Positions 43,982 through 54,943 are shown, numbered from the stretch's first letter. The stretch is 64,000 nt of DNA from Vibrio plantisponsor (GCF_013041605.1 NZ_JABEQC010000006.1:62001-126000); one strand, 5' to 3'. A program made the numbers and translations. Notes: generated by a model not told the origin, from the sequence alone.

Positions 43982-44656
43982 ATGAGATGGATAACCGTTA
44001 TTTTTGCCTGTATTGCTTTGACGATAACAGGCCAGTCCTTTGGTTCAATGAATGGGCCAATTAAAGATTTAACCCAGTTTGACCAGCCGTTTCTGCTTGG
44101 GGACTGGTATCTGTTAAATCCCGCTCCCGAGGAATCGGAGGAGAACTTCCTCGCCATCAAGCTGAGTTTTGAGTCGGACTATACCTTTAGCATTGATATT
44201 CAGAAGAAGGATTACAGTGTCGACCATTGGGAAGGTATGTATACGGCAAACAGTGATACGCTGATTCTCGGTTTAAACAGCGATGATCCTCAGGTATATG
44301 AGTACAAAAGTAACCACAACCTGCTGTTTTTAAATGGTGTGACCTTTACTAAAGCTTTACCTAATGCATTAGCAGGAATGTGGTCGAGCACTTCACTCTC
44401 CGGACAAGACTTTTATGCCGATAAGCTTACGGAAGTGTTACTCATTCTTCAGCCTGACTTTGTGTTCCTGTTTAAAGCCAGTGGTAGTGACGGAAACGAA
44501 ACCACTCATCAAGGTGTCTATTACATGGAAGGGGATCACCTTGTTTTGTTGTATGAAGACGGTGAACAAGATACGCGCTATACGCTACAGCAGGATCAGT
44601 TAACTTTGGATATGGAAGGCGGTTCTATGTACGCAGTTTTAAATCGGATTCGCTAA
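43982..44656 (+). CDS. Secreted/periplasmic protein of unknown function (224 aa)
   Basis: The protein has a signal peptide (RWITVIFACIALTITGQSFG) and then a beta-rich mature part with two similar halves. Each half has a LAGMWSS/LLGDWYL-type opening followed by a YTANSDTLILGLN/YYMEGDHLVLLYE strand pair, suggesting a duplicated lipocalin-like or META-like beta fold. I do not recognise a named family. I chose the ATG at 43982 because GAGGGAGA lies just upstream. It has its own terminator. Confidence 0.7.
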   Translation: MRWITVIFACIALTITGQSFGSMNGPIKDLTQFDQPFLLGDWYLLNPAPEESEENFLAIKLSFESDYTFSIDIQKKDYSVDHWEGMYTANSDTLILGLNSDDPQVYEYKSNHNLLFLNGVTFTKALPNALAGMWSSTSLSGQDFYADKLTEVLLILQPDFVFLFKASGSDGNETTHQGVYYMEGDHLVLLYEDGEQDTRYTLQQDQLTLDMEGGSMYAVLNRIR

Positions 44657-44700
44657 CCGCGACATTCGAATGTTTATTAACCAGTTGAAATCTATTTATA

Positions 44701-44733
44701 AGAGATAGCCAGTGATGGGTATCTCTTTTTTTC
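44701..44733 (+). terminator. Terminator of the secreted unknown gene
   Basis: AGAGATA-CC / GG-TATCTCT stem followed by a T-run, just before pepN. Confidence 0.8.
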
Positions 44734-44811
44734 TTTTAGGGGTTGTTATTGGCAATAACAAGCCTAAGATCTGTAACTGTCACATATCAATATGTCAAAA
44801 GGATTCCGGCA

Positions 44812-47418
44812 ATGGCTCACACACCTCAAGCCAAATATCGTAAAGATTATACTCAACCATCCCATACCATTTCTCAAATCGAACTGACTTTCGATCTGTA
44901 TGATACAGAGACGACGGTGACTGCTGTTTCACAAATTAAACAAATGAAGGACAGCACAACCTTAGTTTTGGATGGTGAAGATCTTAAGTTACAAGCGCTG
45001 AAAGTAAATGGCGTTGATTGGAGCGAATACACTGAGCTGGAAGCTGGCTTAGAAATTCGTCAGCTACCGGCGGAGTTTGAGTTAACGGTTGTTACTCTGA
45101 TCAACCCAGAGGCAAACACTGCATTAGAAGGTTTGTATAAATCCGGCGGCGCGTTCTGCACGCAATGTGAAGCTGAAGGTTTCCGCAGAATTACCTACTA
45201 TTTGGATCGCCCGGATGTATTAGCGAAATACACAACCACGGTCATTGCAGATAAAGCTCAATATCCATACCTGCTCAGCAACGGTAACAAAATTGAACAA
45301 GGTGAAGCAGAAAACGGTCGCCATTGGGTGAAATGGCAAGATCCGCATCCAAAACCAGCTTACTTATTCGCTTTGGTTGCCGGTGATTTTGATGTTCTGC
45401 GCGATAAATTTGTTACTCAGTCTGGCCGCAATGTAGATTTAGAAATCTTCGTTGATAAAGGCAACCTAGACAGAGCGCACCACGCGATGGTTTCTCTGAT
45501 TAACTCAATGAAGTGGGACGAAGAACGTTTTGGTCTTGAGTACGATTTAGATATCTACATGATCGTTGCGGTTGATTTCTTCAACATGGGTGCAATGGAA
45601 AACAAAGGGTTGAACATTTTCAACTCGAAGTTTGTATTGGCCAATGATCAAACGGCAACAGACACGGATTATCTTGGTATTGAAGCTGTGATTGGTCACG
45701 AATATTTCCATAACTGGACAGGTAACCGAGTGACTTGTCGTGACTGGTTCCAGCTAAGCCTGAAAGAAGGCTTAACGGTATTCCGCGATCAAGAATTCTC
45801 TTCCGATTTAGGTTCTCGTGCCGTGAACCGTATCAACAATGTTCGCATTATTCGTGGCCCTCAATTTGCTGAAGATGCAAGCCCAATGTCGCACCCAATT
45901 CGTCCAGATAAAGTGATAGAAATGAATAACTTCTACACCTTGACTGTGTATGAAAAGGGCAGCGAAGTGATTCGAATGATGCATACTTTGCTTGGTGAGG
46001 AAGGTTTCCAAAAAGGCATGAAGTTATACTTCGAGCGCCATGATGGTACAGCTGCAACGTGTGAAGATTTTGTCGCTGCGATGGAAGATGCATCCGGTGT
46101 TGATCTCAAGCAGTTCCGTTTATGGTACAGCCAGTCGGGTACACCAACGGTATCCGTAAGCAGCGAATACAATGCTGAAGCAAAAACGTATGCGCTAACG
46201 GTATGTCAGTCGACAGAGCCAACGCACGATCAAAAAGAGAAGCAGCCTCTGCATATTCCTTTTGACGTTGAGCTTTATGCAAAAGACGGAAGTGTGATTC
46301 CTTTACAGAGCAAAGGTAGTCCGGTTGCAAATGTGCTTAATGTAACTCAAGCAGAGCAAACTTTTGTATTTGAGAGCGTTACAGAAAAACCAATCCCATC
46401 GTTACTAAGAGAGTTTTCTGCGCCAGTGAAGTTGGAATATGACTATTCGGATGAAGAGTTAGTATTCTTAATGTCCAATGCGACTAACGAATTTGCACGT
46501 TGGGATGCTGGTCAAATATTAATGGCTAAGTATATTCGTGACAATGTAACTCGTGAGCAGCAAGGACAAAAGGTTGAATTACCTGCTGTTGTTGTCGATG
46601 CATTCCGTGGTGTTTTACTGAGTGACTCTTTAGAGCCTGCATTTGTTGCCGAGATGCTCTCACTTCCGAGCCATAACGAAGTGTCTGGTTGGTACAAGTG
46701 TGTGGATGTTGATGCAATTGCTAAGGTGCTTAAAGCATTCAAAGTTATTCTTGCGACTGAACTTGAAGATGAACTAAGTGCAACATATCAAACGCTAAAA
46801 CAAAATGAATACACCATTAGCCATGAAGCCATTGGTAAACGCGCGTTGCGTAATATCTGTTTGTCCTATCTAGCGTACACCGAGCAAGGCAATGCTTTAG
46901 TGGAGAAACAATACAACGAAGCGAACAACATGACTGATACTATCGCAGCCATGAGTGCGGCGAACAGTGCAGGGCTTGCATGTCGTGAAGCCCAAATGGC
47001 GGATTACAGCAATAAGTGGAAACACGACGGTTTAGTGATGGACAAGTGGTTTACTCTGCAAGGCTGCAATCCGGCGAGTGATGCACTAGAAGTGATTAAG
47101 AAAACGATGAGTCATGAAGCATTCAGTTTGAAGAACCCAAACCGTACTCGTAACCTGATTGGTGCTTTCTTAAATAACAACCCAGTTAACTTCCATGCGA
47201 AGAGTGGTGAAGGCTATCGTTTTGCGGGCGAAATACTTCGCGAGCTCAACAACAGTAACCCTCAAGTGGCATCACGTTTAATTGACCCTCTGCTTAAATT
47301 CCGTAAATACGATGAAGAGCGCCAAGGATTGATTAGGAAAGAACTTGAAGCGTTAAAAGCGATGGATAATTTAGCGCGAGATCTTTTTGAAAAAGTCTCT
47401 AAAGCACTAGAAGATTAA
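44812..47418 (+). CDS. pepN: Aminopeptidase N
   Basis: An 868-residue M1 zinc aminopeptidase. The substrate-recognition motif is MGAMENKGLN and the zinc site is VIGHEYFHNWTGNRVTCRDW...LKEGLT (HEXXH-x18-E). It is the main cytosolic aminopeptidase for peptide turnover. The length fits E. coli PepN (870). I chose the ATG at 44812, with AAAGGA upstream, over an upstream in-frame start. It is followed by a UUCG-loop terminator. Confidence 0.97.
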   Translation: MAHTPQAKYRKDYTQPSHTISQIELTFDLYDTETTVTAVSQIKQMKDSTTLVLDGEDLKLQALKVNGVDWSEYTELEAGLEIRQLPAEFELTVVTLINPEANTALEGLYKSGGAFCTQCEAEGFRRITYYLDRPDVLAKYTTTVIADKAQYPYLLSNGNKIEQGEAENGRHWVKWQDPHPKPAYLFALVAGDFDVLRDKFVTQSGRNVDLEIFVDKGNLDRAHHAMVSLINSMKWDEERFGLEYDLDIYMIVAVDFFNMGAMENKGLNIFNSKFVLANDQTATDTDYLGIEAVIGHEYFHNWTGNRVTCRDWFQLSLKEGLTVFRDQEFSSDLGSRAVNRINNVRIIRGPQFAEDASPMSHPIRPDKVIEMNNFYTLTVYEKGSEVIRMMHTLLGEEGFQKGMKLYFERHDGTAATCEDFVAAMEDASGVDLKQFRLWYSQSGTPTVSVSSEYNAEAKTYALTVCQSTEPTHDQKEKQPLHIPFDVELYAKDGSVIPLQSKGSPVANVLNVTQAEQTFVFESVTEKPIPSLLREFSAPVKLEYDYSDEELVFLMSNATNEFARWDAGQILMAKYIRDNVTREQQGQKVELPAVVVDAFRGVLLSDSLEPAFVAEMLSLPSHNEVSGWYKCVDVDAIAKVLKAFKVILATELEDELSATYQTLKQNEYTISHEAIGKRALRNICLSYLAYTEQGNALVEKQYNEANNMTDTIAAMSAANSAGLACREAQMADYSNKWKHDGLVMDKWFTLQGCNPASDALEVIKKTMSHEAFSLKNPNRTRNLIGAFLNNNPVNFHAKSGEGYRFAGEILRELNNSNPQVASRLIDPLLKFRKYDEERQGLIRKELEALKAMDNLARDLFEKVSKALED

Positions 47419-47429
47419 CAGCAGGTAGT

Positions 47430-47456
47430 GGTGGCATTTCGATGCCACCTTTTTTA
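47430..47456 (+). terminator. Terminator of pepN
   Basis: GGTGGCAT / ATGCCACC stem with a TTCG tetraloop and a T-run. Confidence 0.93.
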
Positions 47457-47493
47457 TTTCTAAACCACAATTCATCGCTGCGGTGATTGGTCT

Positions 47494-47712
47494 ATGAAGC
47501 AATACTATTTTTCACTCAACATCTCGTATCAAGCTTATTTGGCACATTATTCGGGAGCGGCAAGTTCCATTTTAGTTGCAACAGAGCAGGGATTGCGTTT
47601 GCAGTTGCCAGCATCAAGATTTCGGCCATTTCTTAGCCAAATTGGAGTAAAAGGTCGATTTAGGCTGATAACTGACCAAAATAACAAGTTTATAAAGTTA
47701 GAAATGCTATGA
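47494..47712 (+). CDS. DUF2835 family protein (72 aa)
   Basis: A 72-residue cytoplasmic beta-rich protein of the DUF2835 family, recognised by KQYYFSLNISYQAYLAHYSG at the start and LPASRFRPFLSQIGVKGRF in the middle. The function is unknown. It commonly lies next to pepN in gammaproteobacteria. A terminator separates the two genes here, so it is probably transcribed alone. Confidence 0.8.
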   Translation: MKQYYFSLNISYQAYLAHYSGAASSILVATEQGLRLQLPASRFRPFLSQIGVKGRFRLITDQNNKFIKLEML

Positions 47713-47781
47713 AGAAAGTTATTGCCAGATGTTTAAATAGGAATCTTAGTCACATTCTCAAACATTTGGCTGTGTGGAAAT

Positions 47782-47796
47782 GTTAAAAATATTAAC
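47782..47796. promoter_or_regulatory. Small inverted repeat upstream of the glutamate dehydrogenase gene
   Basis: GTTAA-N5-TTAAC, about 100 bp before the ATG at 47898, in an AT-rich promoter region. It may be an operator or chance. Confidence 0.2.
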
Positions 47797-47897
47797 GTTT
47801 AATTCCTAAAACTTTTACAATAAACCATGCATTACCAGCGGTAGGTTATATCCTTACTGCATCCCCTACAAAACATAATTCTAATCTGGAGTCGCCT

Positions 47898-50800
47898 ATG
47901 ACCGCGCGTGAGACTTTGATGCCGGTTCTACTTGAAAAAGTTTACCAACTGATTCAAGACAAACTTGAGCAAAAACAACAACCTTTGGTTACTCAACTCG
48001 CTCAACATTTATTTAGCAATGTATCGCAAGATGATTTAGCTGAACGAAATGAATCGGATTTATACGGTGCAGTTGTCAGCCTTTGGCATCATATCTGTGA
48101 GAAGAAGAGCGATGATTACTCTGTTCGAGTTTTCAACCCAACGGTAAGCAGACATGGTTGGGAGTCTACCCACACTATTGTCGAGATTGTTGTTCCTGAT
48201 GGTCCTTTCCATGTTGACTCTATTAAGATGGCGCTAAGCCGACTAGATTTAACCTCCCATCTAATGCTAAATGGTCCTACTCAAATTGATCGTGATGATA
48301 AAGGCGCAATCAAGAGTATCAATAACGGAGAAGGGCCTCTTCAGTCTCTGTTCCATATTGAAGTCGATCGTTTGAGCAATAAAGCAGAGATGAAAACTCT
48401 TCAGGATGAACTGCTAGATATTCTGCTTGATACCGCTCTGGTCGTTAAAGACTGGAAACCTATGGTAAACAAACTGGATCAAGTTATCAGTCAACTGGAA
48501 GCAAATGCAGATCGTCTCCCAGAGTCTGATCGTTTCCAGGAAACCATGGCGTTCTTACGTTGGTTGGGTGATCATAATTTTACCTTTATGGGTTACAAAG
48601 AATACGATCTTGTTGAGGTTGAAGGTGATACAACACTGAAACCTACTGAGGAAGCAGGGCTTGGACTTTTCTCACAAAGTGATCGCGTTCGTTCAGTAAA
48701 ACTATCTGAGTTTTCAGATTCAGCCCGTCTAGAAGCGAAAAAAGCCTACTTATTAATTCTAACTAAAGGCAATAAGCAATCTCGTATCCATCGTCCGGCG
48801 TATACCGATTACATCGGAATTAAAAAGTTTGATGAAAACGGAAAAGTGGTCGGCGAGCACCGCTTTACAGGTCTGTACACATCAGCGGTATATAACCAAG
48901 CCGTACAAAGCATTCCTCTGATCCGTGAAAAAGTGGAACGTATACTCAGCGCTAGCCGCTACCGTGTTGGTTCATACGCTTATAAAGCACTGCACAATAT
49001 TCTAGAAAACTACCCACGCGATGAACTTCTTCAAGCGACGGAAGAAGAACTACTAGAAGTTGGTATGGGTGTTGTACAAATGCAGGACCGAGATCTTCTA
49101 CGTCTGTTTGTACGCAAAGACCCGTTTGGCCGTTTCTTTAGCTGTATGGTGTATGTAACAAAAGAGCGTTACAACACTGAGTTGCGTCGTCAGACTCAAC
49201 GCATTTTTAAACAGTATTTTGGTTGTGAACAAGAAGTTGAATTCACAACGTATTTCTCTGAAAGCCCACTTGCAAGAACCCATTACATCGTTCGTGTTGA
49301 TAACAACAATATGGACGTGAATGTGAAGAAAATAGAGCAAAACTTAATGGAAGCATCAACAACTTGGGATGATCGTTTGTCTGAAGCGATCGTGGCGAAC
49401 TGTGGCGAAAGCAAAGGTTTACCACTTTCAAAACAATACCTTCATGCATTCCCTCGTTCATATAAAGAAGATGTAATGCCAGCTTCTGCAGTTGCAGATA
49501 TTGAGCGCCTTGAAGCACTCAATGAAGAAAACAAACTGGGCATGCTGTTCTACCGTCCGCAAGAAGAAACCAAAGATTCTAAAGCGGTACGTCTGAAATT
49601 GTATCACCGTGATGAACCTATCCATCTTTCTGATGTGATGCCAATGCTCGAAAACTTGGGCTTGCGCGTAATTGGTGAATCGCCATACGAAGTGATCAAA
49701 TCAAACGGTCAGGTTTATTGGATCCTAGATTTCTCAATGCTTCATAAGAGTGAAAACCAAGTTGATCTTCGTGAAGCTCGTGATCGTTTCCAACAAGCAT
49801 TTGCGGCTATTTGGTATGGCGATCTGGAAAGCGACGGTTTCAACCGTTTAGTTCTAGGCGCTTCTTTAACAGGCAGAGAAGTCTCGATTCTTCGTGCTTA
49901 CGCTCGTTATATGCGTCAAGTGGGTTTCCCATTCAGCCAACAATACATCGAAGATACATTGAGTCACTATCCTGATGTGGCGAAAGGCCTGGTGGATCTG
50001 TTTGTTCGTCGTTTTGATCCTAAATACAAAGGTGCTCAAAAAGGTCAAACTGAGCTGATTAACAAGATCACAGAACAGTTAGATCATGTAGAAAGTCTTG
50101 ATGATGACCGTATCATTCGTCGCTACATGGAAATGATCCTAGCGACGTACCGTACCAACTACTACCAATTGGATGAAGATAAGCAACCAAAACCTTGGTT
50201 AGCATTAAAGATGAAGCCAAAAGAGATCCCAGAGATTCCGGCACCTGTGCCTGCTTTTGAAATCTTCGTCTACGCACCAGATATTGAGGGTGTGCATCTA
50301 CGTGGCGGCAAGGTAGCGCGTGGTGGCTTGCGTTGGTCTGATCGTCAAGAAGATTTCCGTACTGAAATCCTTGGTCTGGTAAAAGCGCAGCAAGTTAAGA
50401 ACACAGTGATTGTACCTGTAGGTGCAAAAGGTGGCTTCGTTTGTAAGAAACAGTACCTGTACAACACTCGTGATGAAATTTTCGCTGAAGGTCAGCGTTG
50501 TTATAAACGCTTTATTCGTGCGCTATTAGACGTTACAGACAACATTGTAGAAGGCGATCTTGTTGCTCCTGTGAATGTCGTTCGCCACGATGAAGACGAT
50601 CCATATTTGGTTGTTGCGGCAGATAAAGGTACTGCAACATTCTCTGACCTTGCTAACTCGGTTTCTGCGGAATACAACTTCTGGTTAGGTGATGCTTTCG
50701 CTTCTGGTGGTTCGAATGGTTATGACCACAAAGCGATGGGTATTACCGCGAAAGGTGGCTGGGAATCTGTTAAGCGTCATTTCCGCGAAATAGGCATTGA

Positions 50801-52736
50801 TTGTCAAACCACAGACTTCACTGCTGTTGGTATCGGTGATATGGCGGGTGATGTATTTGGTAACGGTATGCTGCTATCAAAACACATCCGTCTACAGTGT
50901 GCATTTAACCACTTACATATCTTCATTGATCCAACACCTGATGCAGCAAGCAGTTGGGAAGAGCGTAATCGCTTGTTCAATCTTCCACGTTCTAGCTGGG
51001 AAGACTACAACCCTAAACTGATTTCTAAGGGCGGTGGCATTTTCTCACGTAAGGCGAAATCTATTACCTTAACGCCTGAAATTCAGAAGATGTTAGGGAC
51101 GAAAAAAGGATCTGTTGCTCCTAATGAGCTGATTAAGATGATCCTTTGCATGGAAGTTGATCTGTTATGGAATGGCGGTATCGGTACTTACGTTAAGTCT
51201 TCGCGTGAAACGCACACCGATGTAGGTGATCGTGCGAACGATGCACTGCGTATCGATGGTCGTGACCTCAACGCTAAGATTGTCGGTGAAGGCGGTAACT
51301 TAGGTATGACTCAGCTTGGACGTGTGGAATACGCACTGAAAGGCGGCCGAGTGAACACCGATTTCGTTGATAACGTTGGTGGTGTGGATTGTTCAGATAA
51401 CGAAGTGAACATTAAGATCTTCTTGAATGGTCTGGTTGCAAATGGTGACATGACGATCAAGCAACGTAACCAAGTGCTTGAATCAATGGAAGACGAAGTT
51501 GGCGCAATCGTAATTGAAGATGCGTATGTTCAGTCAGAATCGATTTCAGTGACCGAGCAACAAGGTGTCGCTGTCGTTAAAGAACAGGTTCGCTTTATTC
51601 ACCAACTGGAGAAAGCAGGGCATTTGGATCGTGCACTGGAATATATTCCTGATGACGAAACACTGCTTGAACGTGAAAAACTTGGCCAAGGTTTAACGCG
51701 TCCAGAGCTATCTGTACTGGTTGCCTATGGCAAGATGGTGTTGAAAGACGAATTGGCTTGTGAAGAAATTGCGAATGACGAGTTCCATGCTCAGCAATTA
51801 ATGCAATACTTCCCAACTGAGTTACGTCGTAACTATTCACAACACATGCAGAACCATCCACTACGCGCTGAAATTATTGCAACAGCGCTTGCGAATCAGA
51901 TGGTTAACGAAATGGGTTGTAACTTCGTTACTCGTTTGCAGGAAGAAACAGGTTCAAACGCTGTCGATATTACTAATGCATACGCTGCTGCCCGTGAAAT
52001 CTACAAGTTAGGTTCAGTGCTTGAAGAAGTTCGTAAGCTGGATAATAAAGCTGATGCATTAACGCAATACGAAGTGATGTTCCATGTTCGCCGTACTTTG
52101 CGCCGTTTATCTCGTTGGTTGCTACGTAATCGTCCGGGCAAACAATCAGTTCGTGACTTGATTGAGTTGTACCAAGCAGATGTAGAAGCTATCGCCAACA
52201 AACTTGATGATGTGCTTGTGGCTGAAGAAGTAGAAGAGCACAACGTTATGGCTAAGGCTTGGATCGAGAAAGGTATCGAACCTAAACTGGCTAACTATGT
52301 CGCTCGTTTGTCTAGCTTACACTCAGTACTGGATATATCTACAGTGGCTAAGGAAAAACAGAAAACAGTTGAGCAAACAGCCAAACTGTACTTCAACCTT
52401 GGCGACCGTCTGTCTCTGCACTGGTTCTTAAAACAGATTAATAACCAAGCGACAGACAATAACTGGCAAGTACTGGCTCGTGCAGCATTCAGAGAAGATC
52501 TGGATTGGCAGCAACGTCAACTAACTGCACAAGTACTTAACTGTGAATGTGCAAGTGGTGAGTTGGATGTTATCAAAGCGCTGGAAGAGTGGATGGAAGC
52601 AAACTCAGTCTCTTTACACCGCTGGGAAAACATCCTCAATGAGTTCAAAGTCGGTACAGTCCATGAGTTTGCGAAATTCTCTGTTGCATTAAGAGAATTG
52701 ATGCTGCTCAACTTAAACTGCCAAGCGGTTGAATAA
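47898..52736 (+). CDS. NAD-specific glutamate dehydrogenase, large (GDH-180) type
   Basis: The 1612-residue protein is of the GdhB/L-180 class. A long N-terminal region with ACT-like segments (about 1-700) is followed by the catalytic core (about 790-1200), whose dehydrogenase motifs are VARGGLRWSDRQEDFRTEI, VPVGAKGGFVCK and VGIGDMAGDVFGNGMLLS, and then a helical C-terminal part. It oxidises glutamate to 2-oxoglutarate and ammonium and is catabolic, with allosteric control in known members. It is alone in its transcription unit, with a strong terminator behind it. Confidence 0.96.
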   Translation: MTARETLMPVLLEKVYQLIQDKLEQKQQPLVTQLAQHLFSNVSQDDLAERNESDLYGAVVSLWHHICEKKSDDYSVRVFNPTVSRHGWESTHTIVEIVVPDGPFHVDSIKMALSRLDLTSHLMLNGPTQIDRDDKGAIKSINNGEGPLQSLFHIEVDRLSNKAEMKTLQDELLDILLDTALVVKDWKPMVNKLDQVISQLEANADRLPESDRFQETMAFLRWLGDHNFTFMGYKEYDLVEVEGDTTLKPTEEAGLGLFSQSDRVRSVKLSEFSDSARLEAKKAYLLILTKGNKQSRIHRPAYTDYIGIKKFDENGKVVGEHRFTGLYTSAVYNQAVQSIPLIREKVERILSASRYRVGSYAYKALHNILENYPRDELLQATEEELLEVGMGVVQMQDRDLLRLFVRKDPFGRFFSCMVYVTKERYNTELRRQTQRIFKQYFGCEQEVEFTTYFSESPLARTHYIVRVDNNNMDVNVKKIEQNLMEASTTWDDRLSEAIVANCGESKGLPLSKQYLHAFPRSYKEDVMPASAVADIERLEALNEENKLGMLFYRPQEETKDSKAVRLKLYHRDEPIHLSDVMPMLENLGLRVIGESPYEVIKSNGQVYWILDFSMLHKSENQVDLREARDRFQQAFAAIWYGDLESDGFNRLVLGASLTGREVSILRAYARYMRQVGFPFSQQYIEDTLSHYPDVAKGLVDLFVRRFDPKYKGAQKGQTELINKITEQLDHVESLDDDRIIRRYMEMILATYRTNYYQLDEDKQPKPWLALKMKPKEIPEIPAPVPAFEIFVYAPDIEGVHLRGGKVARGGLRWSDRQEDFRTEILGLVKAQQVKNTVIVPVGAKGGFVCKKQYLYNTRDEIFAEGQRCYKRFIRALLDVTDNIVEGDLVAPVNVVRHDEDDPYLVVAADKGTATFSDLANSVSAEYNFWLGDAFASGGSNGYDHKAMGITAKGGWESVKRHFREIGIDCQTTDFTAVGIGDMAGDVFGNGMLLSKHIRLQCAFNHLHIFIDPTPDAASSWEERNRLFNLPRSSWEDYNPKLISKGGGIFSRKAKSITLTPEIQKMLGTKKGSVAPNELIKMILCMEVDLLWNGGIGTYVKSSRETHTDVGDRANDALRIDGRDLNAKIVGEGGNLGMTQLGRVEYALKGGRVNTDFVDNVGGVDCSDNEVNIKIFLNGLVANGDMTIKQRNQVLESMEDEVGAIVIEDAYVQSESISVTEQQGVAVVKEQVRFIHQLEKAGHLDRALEYIPDDETLLEREKLGQGLTRPELSVLVAYGKMVLKDELACEEIANDEFHAQQLMQYFPTELRRNYSQHMQNHPLRAEIIATALANQMVNEMGCNFVTRLQEETGSNAVDITNAYAAAREIYKLGSVLEEVRKLDNKADALTQYEVMFHVRRTLRRLSRWLLRNRPGKQSVRDLIELYQADVEAIANKLDDVLVAEEVEEHNVMAKAWIEKGIEPKLANYVARLSSLHSVLDISTVAKEKQKTVEQTAKLYFNLGDRLSLHWFLKQINNQATDNNWQVLARAAFREDLDWQQRQLTAQVLNCECASGELDVIKALEEWMEANSVSLHRWENILNEFKVGTVHEFAKFSVALRELMLLNLNCQAVE

Positions 52737-52771
52737 AGTTTGAATTGTTAGCCGAATAAGACAATAATTAC

Positions 52772-52795
52772 GCCCCGTTTAATCGGGGCTTTTTT
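52772..52795 (+). terminator. Terminator of the glutamate dehydrogenase gene
   Basis: GCCCCG / CGGGGC stem with a TTTAAT loop and six T. Confidence 0.93.
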
Positions 52796-52809
52796 CTATC
52801 GGAGGCACA

Positions 52810-53820
52810 ATGCTCTACCGCTTAGCCAGAACTGGCTTTTTCAAATTGGATGCTGAAAAGGCGCATGATCTTGCCATCCAAAACTTCAAACGTTTTACCG
52901 GCACTCCTCTTGATCTCTTCTATCGTCAACATCTCCCTAATCGACCAGTTGAATGTATGGGATTAACATTCAAAAACCCTGTTGGCCTTGCGGCTGGTCT
53001 TGATAAAAATGGCGAATGTATTGATGCATTTGGTGCTATGGGTTTCGGATTCGTAGAAGTAGGGACAGTCACTCCTCGTCCTCAATCAGGAAACGACAAA
53101 CCGCGTCTTTTCCGTATCATTCCAGCAGAAGGGATCATCAACCGTATGGGTTTTAATAACCTAGGCGTTGATAACCTGGTTGAGAATGTAAAGAAAGCCA
53201 ATTACGACGGGATTATCGGTATCAATATCGGTAAAAATAAAGACACACCAATCGAAAAGGGTGCGGATGACTATTTGATCTGTATGGAGAAGGTTTATCA
53301 GTATGCAGGTTACATTGCTGTAAACATCTCTTCGCCAAATACACCTGGACTACGCACTTTACAGTACGGTGAAGCACTCGATGAACTATTAGCAGCGCTG
53401 AAGGAAAAACAAGCTGAACTTGCTAGCAAGCATGATAAGTATGTTCCTTTAGCTCTTAAAATTGCACCAGATCTGAGTGATGACGAAATTAAGCAAATTT
53501 GTGCATCATTACTTAAGAACCAAATCGATGGCGTCATTGCTACCAACACTACTTTGGACCGTTCTTTGGTTGAAGGTATGAAACACGGCAATGAAGCGGG
53601 TGGGTTAAGTGGTAAACCACTTCAATCTCGCAGCACTGAAGTGATCAAATGTTTATACCGTGAGCTAGGCGATCAAATTCCGATTATTGGTGTTGGTGGT
53701 ATTGATTCATATGTTGCTGCTAAAGAAAAATTGTTGGCTGGTGCAAAACTTGTTCAAGTTTACAGTGGTTTCATTTACCAAGGTCCACGTTTGGTTGCGG
53801 ACATAGTAAAAAACATCTAG
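52810..53820 (+). CDS. pyrD: Dihydroorotate dehydrogenase (quinone), class 2
   Basis: A 336-residue FMN enzyme, membrane-associated through its N-terminal helices ([19 protein letters not shown]). The motifs are [25 protein letters not shown], the catalytic serine loop [11 protein letters not shown], and IGVGGIDSY with [11 protein letters not shown] for FMN phosphate. It oxidises dihydroorotate to orotate in pyrimidine synthesis and passes electrons to quinone. GGAGG precedes the ATG. zapC follows as in E. coli. Confidence 0.97.
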   Translation: MLYRLARTGFFKLDAEKAHDLAIQNFKRFTGTPLDLFYRQHLPNRPVECMGLTFKNPVGLAAGLDKNGECIDAFGAMGFGFVEVGTVTPRPQSGNDKPRLFRIIPAEGIINRMGFNNLGVDNLVENVKKANYDGIIGINIGKNKDTPIEKGADDYLICMEKVYQYAGYIAVNISSPNTPGLRTLQYGEALDELLAALKEKQAELASKHDKYVPLALKIAPDLSDDEIKQICASLLKNQIDGVIATNTTLDRSLVEGMKHGNEAGGLSGKPLQSRSTEVIKCLYRELGDQIPIIGVGGIDSYVAAKEKLLAGAKLVQVYSGFIYQGPRLVADIVKNI

Positions 53821-53869
53821 TTAGTCTCGCAGCGTATAGATTTATGCAAAAGTGACAAGGTAATGTAGA

Positions 53870-53902
53870 GAGGGAATGAGCAAATCATTTCCTCTTTTTT
53901 TT
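53870..53902 (+). terminator. Terminator of pyrD
   Basis: GAGGGAATGA / TCATTTCCTC stem (one G-U pair) followed by a run of nine T. Confidence 0.85.
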
Positions 53903-54000
53903 TGTTTTTCCTCTCTTAGAATGAACTTCAGTTAGTTGGCAAGGGTAATTAAGCGTTTTACCTAAATAGTCTGATAAAAAATATATAGAGAGTCAGGACA

Positions 54001-54543
54001 ATGCTTAAACCGAGTGACAAATGGAATTGGTACTACTCAGATAGTGAAGGCTATCTGATGCTAGAACTGGGTGAGGATATGGTGTTTCGCACCAACCTTA
54101 GCAGCAATCTATTAGTAGATTGTGCTTTTGCATCTAATCAGTTTACCGTTGATGACGCTTCCGACTATCAAACCTATAAGGAGCGCATCGATTGCTTAAA
54201 TCTGATTGAGCCGCGCAAAGTAGAACTCGTTCTATATTGTGTAGCCGCTAAGCGCTTCCATAAACCGGTTCAACCTAAGAGCTGGTTCTTCGACTATCAA
54301 AGCAGTGGTTATTCTCCAGAAGAGGGTGAAATTGTCAGCTTGGTTAACAGTAATGGCCAAGGCTATTTCATCGTCCTAGAAGTGGGTGACAGTGCAAGTC
54401 TTTGTGCACTCGTTGACCTTGAAGATTTTGCTCTAAACGGTTCAAAGCAATTGCGCTTTGGACAGGTTATTAAAGTCATGCATGATCGAATGGCTTCAGC
54501 AAATCAAATTTTGCTACCTCAGCCTATGGCGATGGTAGGTTAA
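54001..54543 (+). CDS. zapC: Cell division protein ZapC
   Basis: A 180-residue protein of the same length as E. coli ZapC and sharing its pattern: KPSDKWNWYYSDSEGYLMLEL at the start, RKVELVLYCVAAKRFHKPVQPKSWFF in the middle and LRFGQVIKVMHDRM near the end. ZapC binds FtsZ and bundles protofilaments at the division ring. Its place between pyrD and rlmKL is conserved. The ATG at 54001 has GTCAGGA upstream. Confidence 0.93.
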   Translation: MLKPSDKWNWYYSDSEGYLMLELGEDMVFRTNLSSNLLVDCAFASNQFTVDDASDYQTYKERIDCLNLIEPRKVELVLYCVAAKRFHKPVQPKSWFFDYQSSGYSPEEGEIVSLVNSNGQGYFIVLEVGDSASLCALVDLEDFALNGSKQLRFGQVIKVMHDRMASANQILLPQPMAMVG

Positions 54544-54580
54544 TTTTCCCTAGTATTTTCGTTCCTTTGTTTCATTTCCC

Positions 54581-54606
54581 ATCGGCGTAAAGCCGATTTT
54601 TTTTTT
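54581..54606 (+). terminator. Terminator of zapC
   Basis: ATCGGC / GCCGAT stem with a GTAAA loop and a run of about ten T. Confidence 0.92.
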
Positions 54607-54943
54607 GCCTCAAATTTCTCAGCGACAGGCAGGGTAACTTACGTTGCTGCTATCTCATTTTTGATTCTGACAAATAAATTACATTTATTTCCCCCCAAAT
54701 GTGACATCTGAATCACTCAATTATCACGCTCCAGACATGCAAAAATTCCCGTTTTAGCTGATTTTGTAACTAATTTACAGTGTAAAAATGCATCTGGTAT
54801 AGTCCAATGTGTTTGTGAATAAATACTCACTATCGCTATGAGGCCTTAAATTATTAGCTTTAGCCTGATCGAACATTTACAAGGCGTTTTTTCGGGTAAT
54901 AGAAAGGATGTTTTGTGTTTTTATGGATTTGGGGTGTTTAGAT